Shown piece after piece: positions 62,526 through 64,000 of a stretch of 64,000 bases of DNA. The position numbers and the translations under genes were made by a program. The DNA comes from Acidobacteriota bacterium (GTDB taxonomy: Bacteria > Acidobacteriota > Terriglobia > Terriglobales > Acidobacteriaceae). Under the pieces are notes generated by a model. That model saw nothing but the letters and a program-made list of their open reading frames with translations. It ran no database searches and was not told the origin of the DNA. The first letter of the stretch is position 1; each line of letters opens with the position of its first letter. The stretch lies in assembly GCA_013289685.1 (NCBI GenBank), contig JABCZL010000009.1, positions 124,001 to 188,000 of the forward strand. Direction: 5' to 3'.

Positions 62526-63566
62526 ATGAAATTGATTACCGGTTCTGGATTGGCTCTGCTGCTGGCTTTGGCAGCGAGCGCTACTGCACAGTCGACGGCT
62601 CCAACGCCGGCCGCTCCGGCATCCGCGGCTGCGCCGCAGCAGGCGCAGCCTTCGAATACTCCGCCTGCTAGTAGTACACCGGCCGGGCAAGGGCAATCGC
62701 CCGCCGATCCGAACGCGGACGACTCGGTCACGACCATCCGCACGAGGACCAACGAAGTGAATGTCGTGTTCACGGTGACCGACAAGCATGGGCGGCGTAT
62801 TACCGACATGAAGCAGGCGGATTTCCGTGTGTTGGACGACAATAAGCCGCCGGAATTGATCCGCAGCTTCCACGCTGAAACCAACCTCCCGCTTCAGGTC
62901 GGTCTGCTGATCGATGCCAGCAATTCCGTGCGCGACCGGTTTAAGTTCGAGCAGGAATCCGCCGTCGAGTTCCTGAACCAGACGATTCATCCGCGCTACG
63001 ATCAGGCGTTTGTGGTCGGTTTTGACGTGACCCCCGAGGTCACACAGGATTTCACCGACAACACCGAATTACTGGCGCATGGAGTGCACGAACTGCGTCC
63101 GGGCGGCGGTACGGCGCTCTACGATGCGCTTTATTTTGCCTGCCGCGACAAGTTGCTGAAAGCTCCGAAGTCGGTCACGGTGCGGCGCGCTATCATTTTG
63201 CTCAGTGACGGCGACGATAACCAGAGCCATGTCACCCGCGAAGAGGCGATCGAAATGGCGCAACGCGCCGAGGCCGTGGTCTACACGATCAGTACCAACG
63301 TGAGCGGGACCTCAGGGCCGGGCGACAAAGTGCTCGATCGCATTGCCGATGCCACCGGAGGACACCCGTTCCATCCGTTCCAGATTCGCGATGTGGCCAA
63401 CGCATTTGCCGAAATTCAGGACGAACTCCGCAGCCAGTACGCAATCTCCTATAAACCCGCGGATCTCAAATCAGACGGGCACTACCGGACGATCGAGATC
63501 GAGGCCAACGACCGGAAGAATTTCCGGGTGCGGTCGCGGCGCGGGTGGTACGCTCCGGTGCAGTAG
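62526..63566 (+). CDS. Secreted VWFA-related acidobacterial-type protein
   Basis: A 346-residue exported protein: signal peptide (KLITGSGLALLLALAASATA), a Pro/Ala/Gln-rich spacer (about 22-70), RTRTNEVNVVFTVTDKHGRR, and a von Willebrand factor A domain with the MIDAS metal site: VGLLIDASNSVRDRFKFEQE (DxSxS), GGGTALYDALYFACRDKLLK (Thr) and AIILLSDGDDNQSHV (Asp). It ends with QYAISYKPADLKSDGHYRTI. It matches the acidobacterial VWFA-related family. Start 62526 is preferred because the promoter -10 overlaps ATG 62499. Protein-protein adhesion in the envelope is likely. Confidence 0.85.
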   Translation: MKLITGSGLALLLALAASATAQSTAPTPAAPASAAAPQQAQPSNTPPASSTPAGQGQSPADPNADDSVTTIRTRTNEVNVVFTVTDKHGRRITDMKQADFRVLDDNKPPELIRSFHAETNLPLQVGLLIDASNSVRDRFKFEQESAVEFLNQTIHPRYDQAFVVGFDVTPEVTQDFTDNTELLAHGVHELRPGGGTALYDALYFACRDKLLKAPKSVTVRRAIILLSDGDDNQSHVTREEAIEMAQRAEAVVYTISTNVSGTSGPGDKVLDRIADATGGHPFHPFQIRDVANAFAEIQDELRSQYAISYKPADLKSDGHYRTIEIEANDRKNFRVRSRRGWYAPVQ

Positions 63567-63573
63567 CGAAGGG

Positions 63574-63660
63574 CATGAACCACGAAGGACACGAAGGTTC
63601 ACGAAGGAAGCCCTTGGTATTTGCCACCTTCGGGGACCTTCGCGCCCTTCGTGGTTAACG
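63574..63660. repeat. Palindromic repeat of the cacgaagg type (family I)
   Basis: GAACCACGAAGGACACGAAG (63577) is mirrored by CTTCGCGCCCTTCGTGGTTA (to 63658), so the segment folds on itself. It separates the VWA gene from the last gene. Confidence 0.75.
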
Positions 63661-63680
63661 GGTTCTGATCAACCCAAACT

Positions 63681-64000
63681 ATGCCGGGATATTCTGGAAC
63701 ACCTCTTCCGAAAAAGCTGGGCATCAAACCCGGATTCCGAGTGGCCCTGGATGGGATGCCCGCCGAGGTGAAAGCGGAATTGAAAGCGGCGCTGGCCGAG
63801 TGTGAGGTTGTTCGCGGTCTCAAAAAGCCGGTCGACTTCCTCATGGTGTTCACAAAATCAAAACAGGGCTTGGCTGAAGACTTCGAGCACCTCAGCAAGC
63901 AACTTACTCCGGCAGGAATGTTTTGGGTAAGCTGGCCGAAGAAGAGTTCCGGTGTGGCCACCGACCTGGATGAAAACATTGTCCGCGAGATTGGGCTGGC
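63681..64000 (+). CDS. DUF3052-family protein, cut by the window end
   Basis: An open frame from ATG 63681 to the window edge (106 codons, no stop). The translation begins PGYSGTPLPKKLGIKPGFRV, continues KPVDFLMVFTKSKQGLAEDF and reaches LTPAGMFWVSWPKKSSGVAT then DLDENIVREIGLA. KLGIKPG and the FWVSWPKK...TDLDENIVRE ending are typical of DUF3052 proteins, small soluble proteins of unknown role. No signal peptide. It lies 114 bases after the VWA gene. Confidence 0.82.
   Translation, partial: MPGYSGTPLPKKLGIKPGFRVALDGMPAEVKAELKAALAECEVVRGLKKPVDFLMVFTKSKQGLAEDFEHLSKQLTPAGMFWVSWPKKSSGVATDLDENIVREIGL

Overview
The window is a GC-rich bacterial chromosome segment. Its closest fit is the Acidobacteriota (Terriglobia/Koribacter-like). 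This is inferred from an 845-residue orphan FtsX/MacB-type permease, a VWFA-related secreted protein of the acidobacterial type, many TTG/GTG starts, and very dense intergenic palindromic repeats. LPS genes (lpxK, waaA, waaC, split hldE) indicate a Gram-negative envelope.

Layout. 0-4.3 kb: an ExbD/TolR protein, a secreted barrel-like protein and two orphan MacB-type permeases. 4.4-11.3 kb: a TrmFO-acetyltransferase fusion, a diamine-type acetyltransferase, two DUF4440 paralogues, an AhpD-like protein, SelB and a HIT hydrolase. 11.3-21.3 kb: ribosomal protein S1, then a pyruvate dehydrogenase region (lpd, lipB, a small ORF, pdhA, pdhB, a cytochrome c, E2). 21.4-29.2 kb: a phage-derived accessory cassette with a divergent repressor. 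It includes a secreted tail-fibre/hub-like protein, a zinc ribbon and a sigma-like HTH protein, but no capsid, portal or terminase genes. 29.4-39.2 kb: dgt, a beta-propeller-like protein, an M20 peptidase, an OmpA-like protein, an ADOP permease and a DUF4010 membrane protein. 39.2-41.3 kb: a less GC-rich islet with a DUF3800 gene and a winged-helix partner, next to an aberrant tRNA-Lys. 41.5-49.3 kb: a TPR protein and the LPS core/lipid A cluster. 49.3-64 kb: housekeeping and secreted proteins, including an aldo/keto reductase, GatB, a CPBP protease, an MBL hydrolase, a MerR/TipAS regulator, a UGA-containing peroxiredoxin, a 3-methyladenine DNA glycosylase, RluD, a VWA protein and a DUF3052 gene cut by the window end.

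Two themes stand out. First, the peroxiredoxin at 58313 carries an in-frame UGA exactly at the peroxidatic position, followed by a SECIS-like hairpin. SelB is encoded in the same window, so this is very probably a selenoprotein. Second, several families of short palindromic elements occupy most gaps. They are also embedded in frame in trmFO, lipB, the E2 linker and an M20 peptidase, and they supply the stop codons of selB and waaC. One family has constant flanks around a different hairpin core in most copies.

Most start codons were re-chosen from Shine-Dalgarno sequences, signal peptides and family starts. No database search was possible, so functional names rest on recognised motifs and family knowledge.
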